A stretch of 64,000 nucleotides of DNA. Source: Desulfobulbus alkaliphilus. GTDB taxonomy: Bacteria > Desulfobacterota > Desulfobulbia > Desulfobulbales > Desulfobulbaceae. The translations under genes and the position numbers were made by a program. Under the pieces are notes generated by a model. The model saw only the letters and a program-made list of their open reading frames with translations, was not told the DNA's origin and ran no database searches. The stretch spans positions 124,001 through 188,000 of the forward strand of contig NZ_JAFFQC010000003.1 of the NCBI RefSeq assembly GCF_016918545.1, written 5' to 3'. Positions 1 to 9,484 of the stretch are shown in pieces (positions within the stretch are counted from its first letter, which is position 1; every line of letters starts with the position of its first letter).

Positions 1-1162
1 CACGCTGGCGTTTAGGCGGCACCGTCAATTCTATAATCATATTGAAGCGGCGGATGAAAGCGTTGTCAAGGCAATGCACTGAATTGGAGATCCAGATGGC
101 AGGAACCGTGTTTTCTTCGAGCATCCGATTGATCCAGGCTTTGTTATGCATACCCGAATTATGATACGATACACCGTTGCCCGTGAAGACATCCTCAACT
201 TCATCAAAACAAATCATGGTGCGCTGCCCGACAAAAAAACACTGAGCCGCCCGAAAGGCTCGCAATCTCCTGTTGCCGTTAATCGGATCACCGTCTTCAT
301 CCTCACTGCTCACCTCGAACAGGTTGGATTGCATCTCTTTTGCCAATAGCCTCGACAGCTCACTCTTTCCGGTTCCGGGAGGACCATAGAGCAAAATGTT
401 CGTGCCTCGACGGTGGTTGGCCAAGGCATGTTGCATGAAAGGCAGCAATACCTTCAGCTCCGGTTCAATGTGGGCGAAATCCTCAAGCCTCAAGGTGGTA
501 GGTTTCCCCGGCAAAATGATGTCGCGTAGCATGAACAAGGGGTCGACATCTGAATAGCGGAGATTGTTGACAAAATTGTCGGAAAGTACATTGAATTTAT
601 CTTTGAGGGAGCTATAGGACTCAGGGTTTATGGTCAGTAAACCTGAAGAGGCTAATGGTCCACGCGCGGACAAAGCATCGCGAACATTTTTTACTGGTAT
701 TTTCAGCAGGGAACTTAAGACCCAAGACACTCTGTCGGATGAAAACATTACGCCCAACAGGTCGCCGGCAACGTCAAGCAGATGATCGGTATGAAATAGA
801 ATGGCCAACTCCAGAATACGACTATCGGTTTCGGAAAGGCCGAGCATGGATGAAAGCCTGGTAATATTGGTGGATAATTGCTCGGGTGGCTTGGCTCCGG
901 CGAGGGTGTTTTCATATTTCTGGTAGACTTCTCGTAAGTGAATACGGACGGCTTTGGTAGTAACATCTGCAAAATCGTCGTTGATCCATTCGGGAGCCCC
1001 GAAGAAATTAGCCCATAGATCCTCCCGAAATCCCTCGTCTTTAATGAATTTTTGCTGCCCACCCAGCGGCACGAACAATCGCACGACCCATAATTTGACA
1101 AGATCAGGAATGTCCAACGCTATACTTGCTTTGGAAGAATGACGTAATTGACGTAGGCGCAT
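1..1162 (-). CDS. AAA-family ATPase, 3' end cut by window edge
   Basis: The minus-strand frame is open from ATG at 1162 to the window edge, giving about 387 residues of an unfinished protein. The first ~240 residues match no domain I know. The AAA core follows, with Walker A 'LYGPPGTGKSE' and Walker B 'TMICFDEVEDVF'. Further on comes 'WISNSVHCLDNAFIRRF', which has the spacing of sensor 1 and an arginine finger. The start is fixed by 'GGGAGG' six bases upstream of the ATG. The gene lies 323 bp downstream of the helicase on the same strand, so it is probably the next gene of the defence operon. Related ATPases with a two-part architecture remodel protein or DNA complexes; the substrate here is unknown. 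The identity as an AAA ATPase is firm, but the role in defence is inferred from position. Confidence 0.85.
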   Translation of the reverse strand, partial: MRLRQLRHSSKASIALDIPDLVKLWVVRLFVPLGGQQKFIKDEGFREDLWANFFGAPEWINDDFADVTTKAVRIHLREVYQKYENTLAGAKPPEQLSTNITRLSSMLGLSETDSRILELAILFHTDHLLDVAGDLLGVMFSSDRVSWVLSSLLKIPVKNVRDALSARGPLASSGLLTINPESYSSLKDKFNVLSDNFVNNLRYSDVDPLFMLRDIILPGKPTTLRLEDFAHIEPELKVLLPFMQHALANHRRGTNILLYGPPGTGKSELSRLLAKEMQSNLFEVSSEDEDGDPINGNRRLRAFRAAQCFFVGQRTMICFDEVEDVFTGNGVSYHNSGMHNKAWINRMLEENTVPAIWISNSVHCLDNAFIRRFNMIIELTVPPKRQR

Positions 1163-1485
1163 AGATAACCTCCCTGGTGGCTGTTTACTATCATACTACC
1201 ACCAAGGTGCGTCATATTATGTCGCGAACAGGTGCCATCTTATAATAAAATCCGTCAGGGACATCTACTGTACTAACCAGCATGGCTGGATCAGGTTGGC
1301 CAGCCACAACGGACAATGAAAGGTCGGTACTCCGGTATGGTGCCGCCACCGGAACCAATACTTTCATATAAAAAATTAAAAGGTTGAAGCTTTTTTGTCG
1401 AACATTCAGGGAATAGAGGAGGGCGGTTCTGAGGGGAAGAAGGGAGACCAATAACCAATCGAAAGTCTCCAAATAGATTGTAAAA
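1163..1485. other. Gap between helicase and AAA ATPase; weak ORF and a hairpin
   Basis: A 100-codon minus-strand ORF (1212-1514) overlaps the helicase end by 29 bp. It has no recognisable motif and an odd composition, so I do not call it a gene. Just upstream of the AAA start, 'CCTTGGTGG' and 'CCACCAGGG' can pair, with the second arm touching the Shine-Dalgarno sequence. This might limit translation of the ATPase. No terminator was seen, so transcription may run through. Confidence 0.35.
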
Positions 1486-4400
1486 TCATCGTAATTGTGC
1501 CTTACACCTATCAATTTCTCTGCCTAAACGCTCAAGGACTTCACCGACATTAATGTCTCCACGTCGCCGCCGGAAAGAATCTGCCAGCCGGCATGCGGCA
1601 TCGATCGCGGAGTTTGCCAGTAGAGCAGGGACCCGAATATTTGTGGTACGTCCTACTGCTGGCAACGCTATATCAAACACCAGCTCATCCTGTATCTCCT
1701 GCAGGCTCGTTACGGAAAGGTTATAGACCGGTACCATGTCGCCGCTGTCAAACTGCGTCGTGAGCCCTGCAATTTTCGAGTAAAAAGGATCATCCCCGTT
1801 GATGTCACCAGAGGAAAGCAGGCGGTGGGCAATATATAGGGAAAAACGCTGTTGTGCCAGGGCTGCCCGTCTGTTGTATCGGGCCACCTGCTCAGTAGCT
1901 CTGATCGGTCCGCGTTCTTCCGCCAGTATTCGCTGGAGTGCAGGTAGTAGGTTACCGGACGCCTCATCAAGCAGAGCCGCATCATCCTCGGCCAGGACCA
2001 ACGACTCCGTTTCGGCCAGGGAGCGTATCAAACGGCAGCCATGAGCATTTTTTGTTGTATCCTCCAGTACAGCATAGCCCACCATTTCACCACCGATGCC
2101 TTCGCTCTGAACTTTTAGCCGGCGAACACTGTCCGGCAGCTTAAATTGTTCCACCATCTCAAGGATAGCGTCAAAGATTGGGTCACCATAGGAAGCAAAA
2201 TGGATCGACCGTGATTCCCCGGGTAACCCTTTATCGTACAGGTCCCGATCTACGGTCAGCAGCGAGTCGTCGGCAACACCAGTTATCCCTTTGATCGTCA
2301 TCAACCGACCATCCGCAGAAACTTGACAACCAAGGCCACGCAAAAAGGATGATTCAGTCAACACCTGCCACATCTCCCCTAGACTGACTGGCGAGGGAAC
2401 CGCTCGATGCTGCTGTCCTAAACGAAGATAGATGTCGTACAGGTCCTGGGCTGGTATCTCCATGCTCGCGGTTCGCTGTTGTTGGATGATAATGCGGTCT
2501 CTGGCCTGGGCCTCCAACTCTTGCTCGGTCAGAGTTCCGTTGGCCAGTAAACGAAAATCCTCCTCGGTAATCGGCAGCATGGAGATTTGCTGACTTCCGA
2601 CCACCCCGGCAGCTTTTTGCAAGCGCTTCATCAATCGGCCATACACGGTTTCTTCGACCGAACCGGCATAGCAGAGATTAAGTACGAAAATCTGCTCAAA
2701 CTTCTGCCCGATACGGTCAATACGTCCAATCCGTTGCTCCACCTTCATCGGGTTCCAGGGGAGGTCGAAATTGATCAGCATGTCAGCGGTCTGCAGATTG
2801 AGGCCTTCTGCCGCGGCATCAGTGCACACCAGCACGTCGATCTCTTCACGCATGAACCGTTGCTTGATAGCATCCCGTTCAACCGAAATCATCTTCCCTG
2901 TAGCGGGCGCGACATACGAACCGCCACGACCACTATAGGTGCCGATCAGCATGGTCGGATCAATCCGGCGCAACCGTGTAACAATATCGGTGAGGGTATC
3001 GAAGAACCTGGTGAAAACGACGGTCTGCTTTATCCGCCCACCAGGCTGCCTGCGACTGTCCATGACATCAAGAAAGGTCTGCATCTTGGAGGGCATCTCA
3101 TGCAGGTCACCCAGGGTTTCCAACAATTGCTTAAGCTGACGCTGCTCCCATCTCAGGTCCTGTTCCGTTCTATTTTTCAGGAGGGTCTCAATAACTGCCC
3201 CCTCACCATCTTCATCGTCGGCATCCACATCATAATCTTCGAGCTGTATTTCGCTCGTCGGCTGTTGAAACGATGCCAGAGTGGCGGCGACCCGTTCCAG
3301 CCTTCGCCGTATGGTTTCGCGGATGGCGTACAGACTGGAGGCAAAGCGTAACCGCAAAAGACTCAACAGGAACTTCAGGTTAAACACCGACGATTGGTCT
3401 TTAGTGGCAGCCTGCATCTGCCGGGCAAGGCCCTCGCAATATTCTTCTAATTTATCGTAGGCCTGCTGCTCCAAGGTCGTGAAGACAATGCGAGGGATGG
3501 GTAGAATCTCCCGTTTGGCCAGATTGGCGTTCAGACGTCCCTGGCTTTTATAGATTTCAAGCAGGGCTCGGGTATGGCGCAACATAACCCGGGACAGGGG
3601 AGCAGCAGCGAAGATGAGTCGGCGGATATTGACCAGGTCTCGGCCTCGGGGGAGTCGCCCCTGTTCGAGCCACTGCCTGGAGCAGGCACGGATACGACCA
3701 TCAATGACAGCATTCTCCATATATTTTTGGAGCAATGGATCCTGCAAGCCAACGGCATTGATCACCCGACGCAGAAACTGCCATTCTTCATCGCGCACCG
3801 GTTGATTATGCACCAGGCGGCCGAGGATATCATAATACCCCCAGGTCAAGGTCGGATCATCCTGAAAAGAACCAACCCTATCACTCAGATGGATCAAATC
3901 AAACACCTCGATCCAATCAAGCTGCATCGGGGTGGCCGTGGCCAACCACAAGGCTTCACTGCGCTTGCGAACTTCATCCCGGATAGTGGCATACAATCGA
4001 CCATAACGGGGTTCCTGGCGACGGTTGTCTGCGGCGGCAGGATTCTGGCGACGAGCGTAATGGGCCTCATCAACCAGGGCGATGTCAAAGCGACGGGAGG
4101 CAGCGATGTCGTTGCGCCTGTCCTTTCTAGCCAAGAGCCCGGTGGAGACGATACAGAAGTTGGGTTGATACAGGCCGGTGGCAGCCGCCACACGCTCCGC
4201 CGGGAAAAGGTATTCATGCCGTATCGACGCCCCAGTCAAGGCACGGCCAAACGGAAGGAGAAATTTTGTAGCCATTTCCCGTTGCCACTGGATGGTCAGG
4301 CTGGCCGGCGCAGTAATGAGGACCCGCCGGGCCAAGCCGGAGAGCACCAGGGAACGGATGGCCAGACCCGCCTCAATGGTTTTGCCCAGGCCGACTTCGT

Positions 4401-5394
4401 CGCAGAGAAGGAAACTGTAGGGCCAACTCTCGATCAATCGCCGGGCCACCACCTCCTGGTGAGGCCAGGGGCTGACCGGAGCGGTTTCCATGCCGACATA
4501 GCGACCACCCGGTAAACGTGGGCCATCCTTGATCAGGGCGAAACGGAACCGTTCCAATGGAGGCGGTGGCAGCAACTGCGGCCGAGCCGCGCTGTTGCCG
4601 TTGATTTCCACCGGCATGTCGATGCCCTCGGCCAGTCGGATCAGTCGCCTGCGGACCGCCTCGGGCAGGGGTACTACCCGCAAATAGGGGCAACGGTCTA
4701 TCCACAGCTCTGCAAAATCCTCCTCCAGCCGGTCAGTGCGTTCCCGTTCCAGATCGTTCCACCAGTCTGCATGGACCTCGATATTTTCTGCATTGAGGAC
4801 CAGTGCGGTTTTCGATTCGTTCAACGAACCGGAGATAGACAGACGATTGCCGTGACCATCACGGAAGACCGCCCACTTCTCATGGACATAACCATCACTG
4901 ACATCATCAAAGGACAGCGGTTTGCTGGTTTCGCAGTGGACGCGAAAAGCCACCTGCACATCCAGATATCCCTCAGCCACCATCCAGGCCAGGAGTTGCA
5001 CGCCGCGGGTTTCATTTTCCGGCCACAGGTCGCTGCCCTCCAGCCGTTGACTCAACCGCTCCTCCAATCGCCGGTTGTTGCCTTCCAGGATGGCGACAAC
5101 ATCTTCCAGCGCAAGATCAGCGCCCACCACCAGCCGCATGCGTCCCTCCCGGCCGGTCAAGGCGGAAAACCCCTGGGAGGCAATGGCCAGCGATGAGGAA
5201 CGGAAATATCCGGCAACCCGGTCGTACTCCACAGCCCGCTGAAGAACCGGGATGTAAAAATCGTTGAGGATATCGGTGGGTCGACCGTCCTGGTTGCGAG
5301 TCGAGGTGCGATAGGAGGGCTGCCAAGGGACATCCTTGAACGAGAGCCCATCTTCTCTATATTGATCCACGGCAGCTTCCTCTGTCCTCGCCAC
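1486..5394 (-). CDS. PLD-like + SNF2-family helicase (DrmD-like) of defence operon
   Basis: A 1302-aa protein. Residues ~30-230 form a phospholipase-D-like domain with a single HxK site ('HEKWAVF', followed by 'SGSLNES'). A full SNF2 helicase follows: motif I 'DEVGLGKT' near residue 331, DEAH box 'VDEAHYARR' near 440, motif III 'LATATPMQ', and motifs V-VI 'TDAAAEGLNLQ' and 'RIGRIDRIGQ' near 890. The last ~350 residues are unassigned. SNF2 enzymes of this build translocate on DNA and occur in DISARM class 1 (DrmD) and in DUF499/DUF1156 methylase operons. It starts 13 bp after the methylase stop, so the two are clearly co-transcribed. With one HxK motif, nuclease activity would need dimerisation or may be absent. 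The helicase call is secure; the mechanism is inferred. Confidence 0.9.
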   Translation of the reverse strand: MARTEEAAVDQYREDGLSFKDVPWQPSYRTSTRNQDGRPTDILNDFYIPVLQRAVEYDRVAGYFRSSSLAIASQGFSALTGREGRMRLVVGADLALEDVVAILEGNNRRLEERLSQRLEGSDLWPENETRGVQLLAWMVAEGYLDVQVAFRVHCETSKPLSFDDVSDGYVHEKWAVFRDGHGNRLSISGSLNESKTALVLNAENIEVHADWWNDLERERTDRLEEDFAELWIDRCPYLRVVPLPEAVRRRLIRLAEGIDMPVEINGNSAARPQLLPPPPLERFRFALIKDGPRLPGGRYVGMETAPVSPWPHQEVVARRLIESWPYSFLLCDEVGLGKTIEAGLAIRSLVLSGLARRVLITAPASLTIQWQREMATKFLLPFGRALTGASIRHEYLFPAERVAAATGLYQPNFCIVSTGLLARKDRRNDIAASRRFDIALVDEAHYARRQNPAAADNRRQEPRYGRLYATIRDEVRKRSEALWLATATPMQLDWIEVFDLIHLSDRVGSFQDDPTLTWGYYDILGRLVHNQPVRDEEWQFLRRVINAVGLQDPLLQKYMENAVIDGRIRACSRQWLEQGRLPRGRDLVNIRRLIFAAAPLSRVMLRHTRALLEIYKSQGRLNANLAKREILPIPRIVFTTLEQQAYDKLEEYCEGLARQMQAATKDQSSVFNLKFLLSLLRLRFASSLYAIRETIRRRLERVAATLASFQQPTSEIQLEDYDVDADDEDGEGAVIETLLKNRTEQDLRWEQRQLKQLLETLGDLHEMPSKMQTFLDVMDSRRQPGGRIKQTVVFTRFFDTLTDIVTRLRRIDPTMLIGTYSGRGGSYVAPATGKMISVERDAIKQRFMREEIDVLVCTDAAAEGLNLQTADMLINFDLPWNPMKVEQRIGRIDRIGQKFEQIFVLNLCYAGSVEETVYGRLMKRLQKAAGVVGSQQISMLPITEEDFRLLANGTLTEQELEAQARDRIIIQQQRTASMEIPAQDLYDIYLRLGQQHRAVPSPVSLGEMWQVLTESSFLRGLGCQVSADGRLMTIKGITGVADDSLLTVDRDLYDKGLPGESRSIHFASYGDPIFDAILEMVEQFKLPDSVRRLKVQSEGIGGEMVGYAVLEDTTKNAHGCRLIRSLAETESLVLAEDDAALLDEASGNLLPALQRILAEERGPIRATEQVARYNRRAALAQQRFSLYIAHRLLSSGDINGDDPFYSKIAGLTTQFDSGDMVPVYNLSVTSLQEIQDELVFDIALPAVGRTTNIRVPALLANSAIDAACRLADSFRRRRGDINVGEVLERLGREIDRCKAQLR

Positions 5395-5407
5395 TTGTTC
5401 TGTCCTC

Positions 5408-8400
5408 TCAGCTCAGGCCGAAATGCAGTTCTCTGGCCTGCCGGCGCATGGTTTCGTCGCGTACTTCCTCGGCCCAAACATGGAGCAGGTCAATGAGCAG
5501 GTCCTTTTTCGTGCTGGCCTGCCGTTCCAGATAGGCCCGGGCAACCGGCAAATCCCCCCGATCGTAGGCCATCAGCAGACCATGGAGCAGGTCCCATTCA
5601 GTCTGTGGCGCCTCTCCAATGCGGCGTTCATCCCGTTCATGGGGTGCGGCCAAACGAAGCTTGGAACCCTGGCGGACAAGTGGTGCGGCAAAGCCCTGTT
5701 CCTCGGCGCGGGCTGCCAGCCGTCGGCCGGTGGCGGCACTGGTGTTGATGCCGATGAAGCGGCCGTTGGTCTGGTAGTTGCCGGGCCTGGTCTCCAAGGA
5801 GATATTGAGGGATTTGGACAGGTTGAGGGCCTCGTCATACGGGAAGGCCCCCAGACCGTAGATGCCGAACAGGGTTAAGGCCATGGCCGCCTCCGGGGCC
5901 AGGTCATCCACTTGCAGACGGCCGCCGGTGATGCGGGCGATCTGGTGGGCTGCTACCACCCGCGAAGCCTCGTTCATGGCCATGACTGGGCCGACCACCT
6001 CGTCACCATCCATAACCGGCCATTGCTCGGACAGAACTCGCAAGGCGCGACCGTAGGAAGCGACCATCTCATCCACGGGATTGAGATTGAGAGGGGCAAA
6101 TTCTGTCAAGCCCTCGACAACGGCCTGGCGGATACGCTGGGCCACGCCGGTGCCGCCGAAGCCGGTCCAGAAGGCGGGTTCGGTGGAGTGGCTCAGGCGC
6201 TTGCGGCAGGTGATGAAGATCGAGCTTACAGCTGCGGCCATTTCTTTGTGATGAATGTCAACAGTAGATTCCGACTCAACCGGCATAGCGGCGGTGATAT
6301 TCCAGCCGTGTTCAATAAGGGCATGGGTCAGGGTCTCCCAGGCTTCCTGGCTCTTGTGGGTGAACATCATGGTCAGTAGACCGTCCTCCTTCACCACCCG
6401 GCGGCATTCGCCGAAAATTTCACCCATGAATTGTTCATAGGCGACCTTTGCCTTGGCCGCACTGCCATCCCGGTCCGGGTTGGCCACCGCCTCTTCCTTC
6501 TTGTTGGTCAAGCGGCGGCGGAAATATTCCGGGTAAAGGTCGGCAAGGGTTCGTCGCTGCCAGACATAGAAATAGTCAGATAATTCGGCGTACTGCACGT
6601 TGTTGTAGTAAGGAGGATCCATGCAAACCAGATCCACACTGGCATCACCTACCTTATCTAAGTGTGCAGCGGTGCCGTTGTGGATGGAGACATCTGGTTT
6701 AGCTCCTTCTCTATAGATCAGCTCAGAGATTCCTTTATAAGCATCAACTATTTGTGCGATTCCCCACGCTATACCAGAATTCTGGCCGACCATAATCAAC
6801 TCGCCAAAAGTCCACTTAAATGAATAATCGTGGCGTGTGAAAGTATGGGCAACAACGCCTCTACTGGCATGCCATAAAGTCTGCCGACTATTGTAGTCCA
6901 ACCCCTTATCGATGGCGAACTGGAGATAGGTCACTACCGCCCGGCCTCGATCCTCGCCCAACTCCCTGAGGATTTTCGGTTTGAGCCGATTGAGTTCCTC
7001 TACCAGGGTGAGGTGCCCCAACAATTGACGCGGGGTGAACATGTCGCACCAGCGAGTCATGCCAACTCGAATGGGCTCCCTTGTTTTATGCGCAAGGGGA
7101 ATACTTTCATTTGGAATCAACCCGACCGCATCCCATCGTTCCCAATTCTCCTGCAACCGCTGTTCAGCCAATTGCAGGGCCTGGAGATCGACCTCGTTGG
7201 CTGGCCGGAAATAACGCACCTTCTCAGTTTTTATCTCCCCCTTTTTGGCACCGCTCTTGTAACGCTGGGGTTGACCATCCTTATCCAGCTTGGGCTGAAA
7301 GCGGACCGCCACCACGCAGTAGAGGCGATCCTGCCATTTTCCATATTCGGATTCTCCCCGGGCCTGTCGCTTGATTTCATCGGCCTCGATGGCTTGGCGA
7401 CAATGAATGCAGGAGCCAACGGCCCGGTTAACCGTGGCAAAATTAGGATCCTCACCGTTGGGACCGCGCCCCTTGTGTACCCGATACGTGGTAAACTGAA
7501 CGGTGCCACCTCGTTCCTGGCCATCAGTGGTGAGACGAACACCCCAGCCTTTGCCCTCCTCCTTGGATAACCAGCAGGTGTTCAATAGCGGTGCCTGGCC
7601 GCCACAATGGGGGCATGTCACTTGGCGACAGTAGAGAAAACCATCCAGTGTTTCCTCAAGATAATTTTCCAAAACACCTGAACAAGCCGATAGGTAATCA
7701 TTCAGAAAAAGTCGTTCCTGATCAGGAATTATTGATGCGGGGAAAAGGTCGATCAACTGATCAACCATTTGGTCACGGAGCCTGTTACCCCAATGTTCAA
7801 TATCGTCGGCAAGCGAAGGGCCAAATCGCATTGGATATTCTAGGGTGGCATGAAGAATAACCGTGGCCACAGGATTTAACTCATTGGCAATGACTTTATG
7901 CCCCAAACGAAGTGCCTCAAAAGGTATAGATCCCCCCCCGGAAGTTGGGTCTAAAACAGTGAAGCTACTCAGAGTGGATATTGGCTGGGCATTGGCATAT
8001 GCTCTCGAATATCCATACTTGTCGTCCGATGTTCGCAAGTTATGAGAGTTTTCCCACGTAATACGTTCTTTTCCCCATGCCGGATCAGCCGCCACCATCC
8101 GTATCGATAAAGTCTCTCCCTCCTCAGGCCAAGGTTGGGGAATCGGTTGCGATTCCTCCCGCCAACGCACCAGGACCGGATCGTTGAGTAGACTGATATC
8201 AGCCGTAACCAACTGCTCAATGGTGGCCCGATTTTCGGCCCGCCGGGCCTCCTCGTCGGCCAACAGCTTGAGAACCCGCTCGTCCACAGGCAAAACCTGA
8301 CTACCATCTGCAGCAACCTGGATCCTGTCAAGCACCCGACCGGTCAACACCCACTGCGTACCATGAACGTCAACCAACGGTTTTTCTATCCCCAACTGGC

Positions 8401-8605
8401 GAAGAAACCATTGCGGATCCGTATCGGCCGGCAACAAGGAGGCGAGGATAGCAGCCCGGCTGGGGGTCAATGGTCGCCGCGCCCACCAGACATGGAGAAA
8501 ATAGAGTGGTGGCAGGGCAGAGCTTGCGCCCCGCTCCCGCTGAGTTTCCGCTCCCACCTGATGGCAGGGGAAACCGGCCTCGATCAGTCGTGTATCATGC
8601 TCCAT
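5408..8605 (-). CDS. DUF1156 adenine-specific DNA methylase
   Basis: A 1065-aa protein. The N-terminus has the DUF1156 signature 'HVWWARRPLTPSRA' near residue 38. The S-adenosylmethionine site 'DPTSGGGS' lies near residue 217 and the catalytic 'DPPYYNN' near 663, which is the arrangement of N6-adenine DNA methyltransferases. Two Cys pairs ('CPHCGG' near 330, 'CIHC' near 395) look like a zinc finger inserted between the SAM and DPPY motifs. In related defence operons the methylase marks host DNA so that partner enzymes spare it. It sits between the 207-aa protein and the helicase in one transcription unit. The last ~300 residues have no assigned domain. No restriction nuclease is fused. The family call is secure; the target sequence cannot be predicted. 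Confidence 0.9.
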   Translation of the reverse strand: MEHDTRLIEAGFPCHQVGAETQRERGASSALPPLYFLHVWWARRPLTPSRAAILASLLPADTDPQWFLRQLGIEKPLVDVHGTQWVLTGRVLDRIQVAADGSQVLPVDERVLKLLADEEARRAENRATIEQLVTADISLLNDPVLVRWREESQPIPQPWPEEGETLSIRMVAADPAWGKERITWENSHNLRTSDDKYGYSRAYANAQPISTLSSFTVLDPTSGGGSIPFEALRLGHKVIANELNPVATVILHATLEYPMRFGPSLADDIEHWGNRLRDQMVDQLIDLFPASIIPDQERLFLNDYLSACSGVLENYLEETLDGFLYCRQVTCPHCGGQAPLLNTCWLSKEEGKGWGVRLTTDGQERGGTVQFTTYRVHKGRGPNGEDPNFATVNRAVGSCIHCRQAIEADEIKRQARGESEYGKWQDRLYCVVAVRFQPKLDKDGQPQRYKSGAKKGEIKTEKVRYFRPANEVDLQALQLAEQRLQENWERWDAVGLIPNESIPLAHKTREPIRVGMTRWCDMFTPRQLLGHLTLVEELNRLKPKILRELGEDRGRAVVTYLQFAIDKGLDYNSRQTLWHASRGVVAHTFTRHDYSFKWTFGELIMVGQNSGIAWGIAQIVDAYKGISELIYREGAKPDVSIHNGTAAHLDKVGDASVDLVCMDPPYYNNVQYAELSDYFYVWQRRTLADLYPEYFRRRLTNKKEEAVANPDRDGSAAKAKVAYEQFMGEIFGECRRVVKEDGLLTMMFTHKSQEAWETLTHALIEHGWNITAAMPVESESTVDIHHKEMAAAVSSIFITCRKRLSHSTEPAFWTGFGGTGVAQRIRQAVVEGLTEFAPLNLNPVDEMVASYGRALRVLSEQWPVMDGDEVVGPVMAMNEASRVVAAHQIARITGGRLQVDDLAPEAAMALTLFGIYGLGAFPYDEALNLSKSLNISLETRPGNYQTNGRFIGINTSAATGRRLAARAEEQGFAAPLVRQGSKLRLAAPHERDERRIGEAPQTEWDLLHGLLMAYDRGDLPVARAYLERQASTKKDLLIDLLHVWAEEVRDETMRRQARELHFGLS

Positions 8606-8825
8606 GCTCTCTGTTCTCTCGCTCTGTTATCTATTGGGTTTTCCATTGACAACGACGGTAATTGTATCGTAAAAAAAGGGAAATCATCCTGTCGGCCCTG
8701 GTCGGCAGTCCCCGGTTGCCTGCGCGCCGGGTTTTTTTCGTGAGGCATCCCGTGACCATGAAACTCGTCTCCAATCCTGGTGCCTCATTGATTGCCGAAC
8801 GCCCCAAGAAGTATACCCCGGCCAC
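8606..8825. other. Short gap in the defence operon
   Basis: This 220-bp gap between the 207-aa gene and the methylase is the longest break in the front part of the operon. It contains a terminator-shaped hairpin facing the other strand (8710-8738). A 64-codon minus ORF spanning it has no known motif. No promoter could be assigned. Confidence 0.4.
8710..8738 (+). terminator. Intrinsic-terminator-like hairpin, plus orientation
   Basis: The stem CCCGG/CCGGG encloses an 11-nt loop and is followed directly by seven T. It would stop plus-strand transcription, yet no plus-strand gene lies nearby. It may block antisense transcription through the operon or be a relic of an earlier arrangement. Confidence 0.5.
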
Positions 8826-9449
8826 TTAATATTTGTTGCGCAACTCCTCCAGCATGGCCTGCAGGGCCGGGTCGCCCCCGGTACCGCTCAGCATCACCTT
8901 CATCCCAGCCAAGGCCCAGCGATTGGCAGCCGGGGCAAAGCTGGTCATGCGTGAATACCAATAGGCCGCTTCCTCCCGGGTAAATCGGTCAATACGTCGA
9001 GCAATCAATTCCACCCGGTCCACCTCCTTGATCCGTTCCTGAAGTTTGAACAGCAGTGCCAGTTTCACCCCGGCCTCTTCATCCAAAGGGAGATTGCCAC
9101 GAAATATAAGTTTGGAACCTTCCAGATAGCGGTGCAACTCCAGGGGAATGCCCTGCCGATCCTGAACCCGTGCCACCATCCTGCGCACCACCGGCAGACA
9201 GCGGCGCTGCGACTCACCGTAGAGGGTGCCTCGCTCCTTGGTGATACTGCGTGGCGCGGTCAATTGGCCGGCATCAATCCGGTCCTCAGCGGCAATCCGC
9301 TCTTTGATTACCATTACCGGCCCGGTCTTATCGCTGTGTTCCGTTATCCGTAAGACCCATGGTGCCTGCCTGAGTTCCGGCTGCACCCGGGTATGGTATT
9401 CCTGGGCGCGCTTGCCGGACCCGAATGTTGCAGTGGGTTGCTTGGTCAT
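8826..9449 (-). CDS. Accessory protein of the DUF499/DUF1156 operon (207 aa)
   Basis: A basic, mostly helical 207-aa protein without a catalytic motif that I can name. The best-conserved-looking part is residues ~120-190 ('LPLDEEAGVKLALLFKLQER', then 'RFTREEAAYW'). In DUF499/DUF1156 defence operons a protein of this size usually sits between the ATPase and the methylase and is annotated as DUF3780 or a similar small family. I place this gene in that slot by position and length, not by a motif match. It is 35 bp after the DUF499 gene. It may be a specificity or bridging subunit; that is inference. Confidence 0.7.
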   Translation of the reverse strand: MTKQPTATFGSGKRAQEYHTRVQPELRQAPWVLRITEHSDKTGPVMVIKERIAAEDRIDAGQLTAPRSITKERGTLYGESQRRCLPVVRRMVARVQDRQGIPLELHRYLEGSKLIFRGNLPLDEEAGVKLALLFKLQERIKEVDRVELIARRIDRFTREEAAYWYSRMTSFAPAANRWALAGMKVMLSGTGGDPALQAMLEELRNKY

Positions 9450-9484
9450 TGTAGTCTCTTCTTCTACGTGTATTTTCTGTACGG

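Noticed and set aside
1212-1514. 100-codon ORF between helicase and AAA gene
   Set aside because: No domain, no good ribosome-binding site, odd composition; overlaps the helicase end in another frame.
1486-8605. Complete DISARM system
   Set aside because: The helicase is DrmD-like and a methylase is next to it, but no drmA, drmB or drmC gene is present and a DUF499 ATPase takes the lead position.
8631-8825. 64-codon minus ORF between the 207-aa gene and methylase
   Set aside because: It spans the terminator-like hairpin and lacks a ribosome-binding site or recognisable motif.
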